This document shows, piece after piece, positions 13,527 to 13,567 of a stretch of DNA of 13,567 bases; within the stretch, counting starts at the first letter, position 1; the number at the start of each line of letters is the position of its first letter. Under the pieces are notes generated by a model, which saw only the letters and a program-made list of their open reading frames with translations, was not told the origin of the DNA and did no database searches. The stretch is from an uncultured Prevotellaceae bacterium (lineage in GTDB: Bacteria > Bacteroidota > Bacteroidia > Bacteroidales > Bacteroidaceae). Position numbers and translations under genes: made by a program. The stretch covers positions 1-13,567 of the forward strand of contig CAMNHM010000070.1 in the NCBI GenBank assembly GCA_946539475.1. Reading direction: 5' to 3'.

Positions 13527-13567
13527 AAGGCGGCCTCCTACTCTCCCGCATTGCATTGCAGTACCAT
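13527..13567 (-). rRNA. rrf: 5S rRNA, 3' end only (partial at window edge)
   Basis: The minus strand reads ATGGTACTGCAATGCAATGC, then GGGAGAGTAGGAGGCCGCC and a short T-rich end. This is the conserved 3' part of 5S rRNA (GATGGTACTGC...GGGAGAGTAGG). About 41 bases are visible; the 5' part lies beyond the window, with 23S and 16S genes expected further to the right. The exact 3' end is estimated to within a few bases. Confidence 0.85.

Overview
The window looks like chromosomal DNA of a GC-rich Bacteroidota bacterium, most likely a gut or rumen Prevotellaceae member. Four observations support this. Promoters have the Bacteroidota form TTTG-N19-TAnnTTTG instead of a sigma70 -35/-10 pair, and starts lack clear Shine-Dalgarno sites. 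The secreted proteins carry C-terminal tails like type IX secretion signals. The enzyme set (GH94, GH97, GH115) is that of a plant-polysaccharide degrader. A partial 5S rRNA at the right edge reads like Bacteroidota 5S. The genus is an inference.

Left part (1-3257, minus strand): a secreted GH97 glycosidase is followed by the N-terminal half of a GH94 cellobiose phosphorylase that runs off the window. They look like one operon, with a 9-bp tandem repeat in the gap between them. The GH94 gene carries an in-frame palindromic element of about 116 bp that adds roughly 39 residues without breaking the reading frame. This is the most unusual object in the window.

Centre (3478-8805, plus strand): two large secreted proteins have no recognisable catalytic domain. 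The first (482 aa) contains two nearly identical 135-aa modules and a third, divergent one. The second (1255 aa) is a string of carbohydrate-binding-like and Ig-like beta-sandwich modules, a FIVAR-like helical stalk and another beta-sandwich. Both end in sorting-signal-like tails. A terminator hairpin directly abuts the promoter of the second gene. A strong hairpin and a pair of related 21-bp palindromes 66 bp apart follow.

Right part (9136-13567): an M15-type peptidase gene (plus) has a consensus promoter so close to its ATG that the mRNA is predicted to be leaderless. It converges on a GH115 alpha-glucuronidase gene (minus) across a shared hairpin. Upstream of GH115 lie a degraded fragment resembling the end of a BNR-repeat protein, then a small secreted DKNYY-repeat protein with a perfect consensus promoter, then the terminator and 3' end of a 5S rRNA gene (minus). 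An rRNA operon therefore ends at the right edge.

Functionally, GH115 would remove 4-O-methylglucuronic acid from xylan, GH97 would remove an alpha-linked sugar (probably galactose), and GH94 would phosphorolyse cellobiose in the cytoplasm. The two modular proteins could hold or bind polysaccharide at the surface. No SusC/SusD pair, sensor or regulator is visible, so this is a loose cluster of saccharolytic genes and not a complete polysaccharide utilisation locus.
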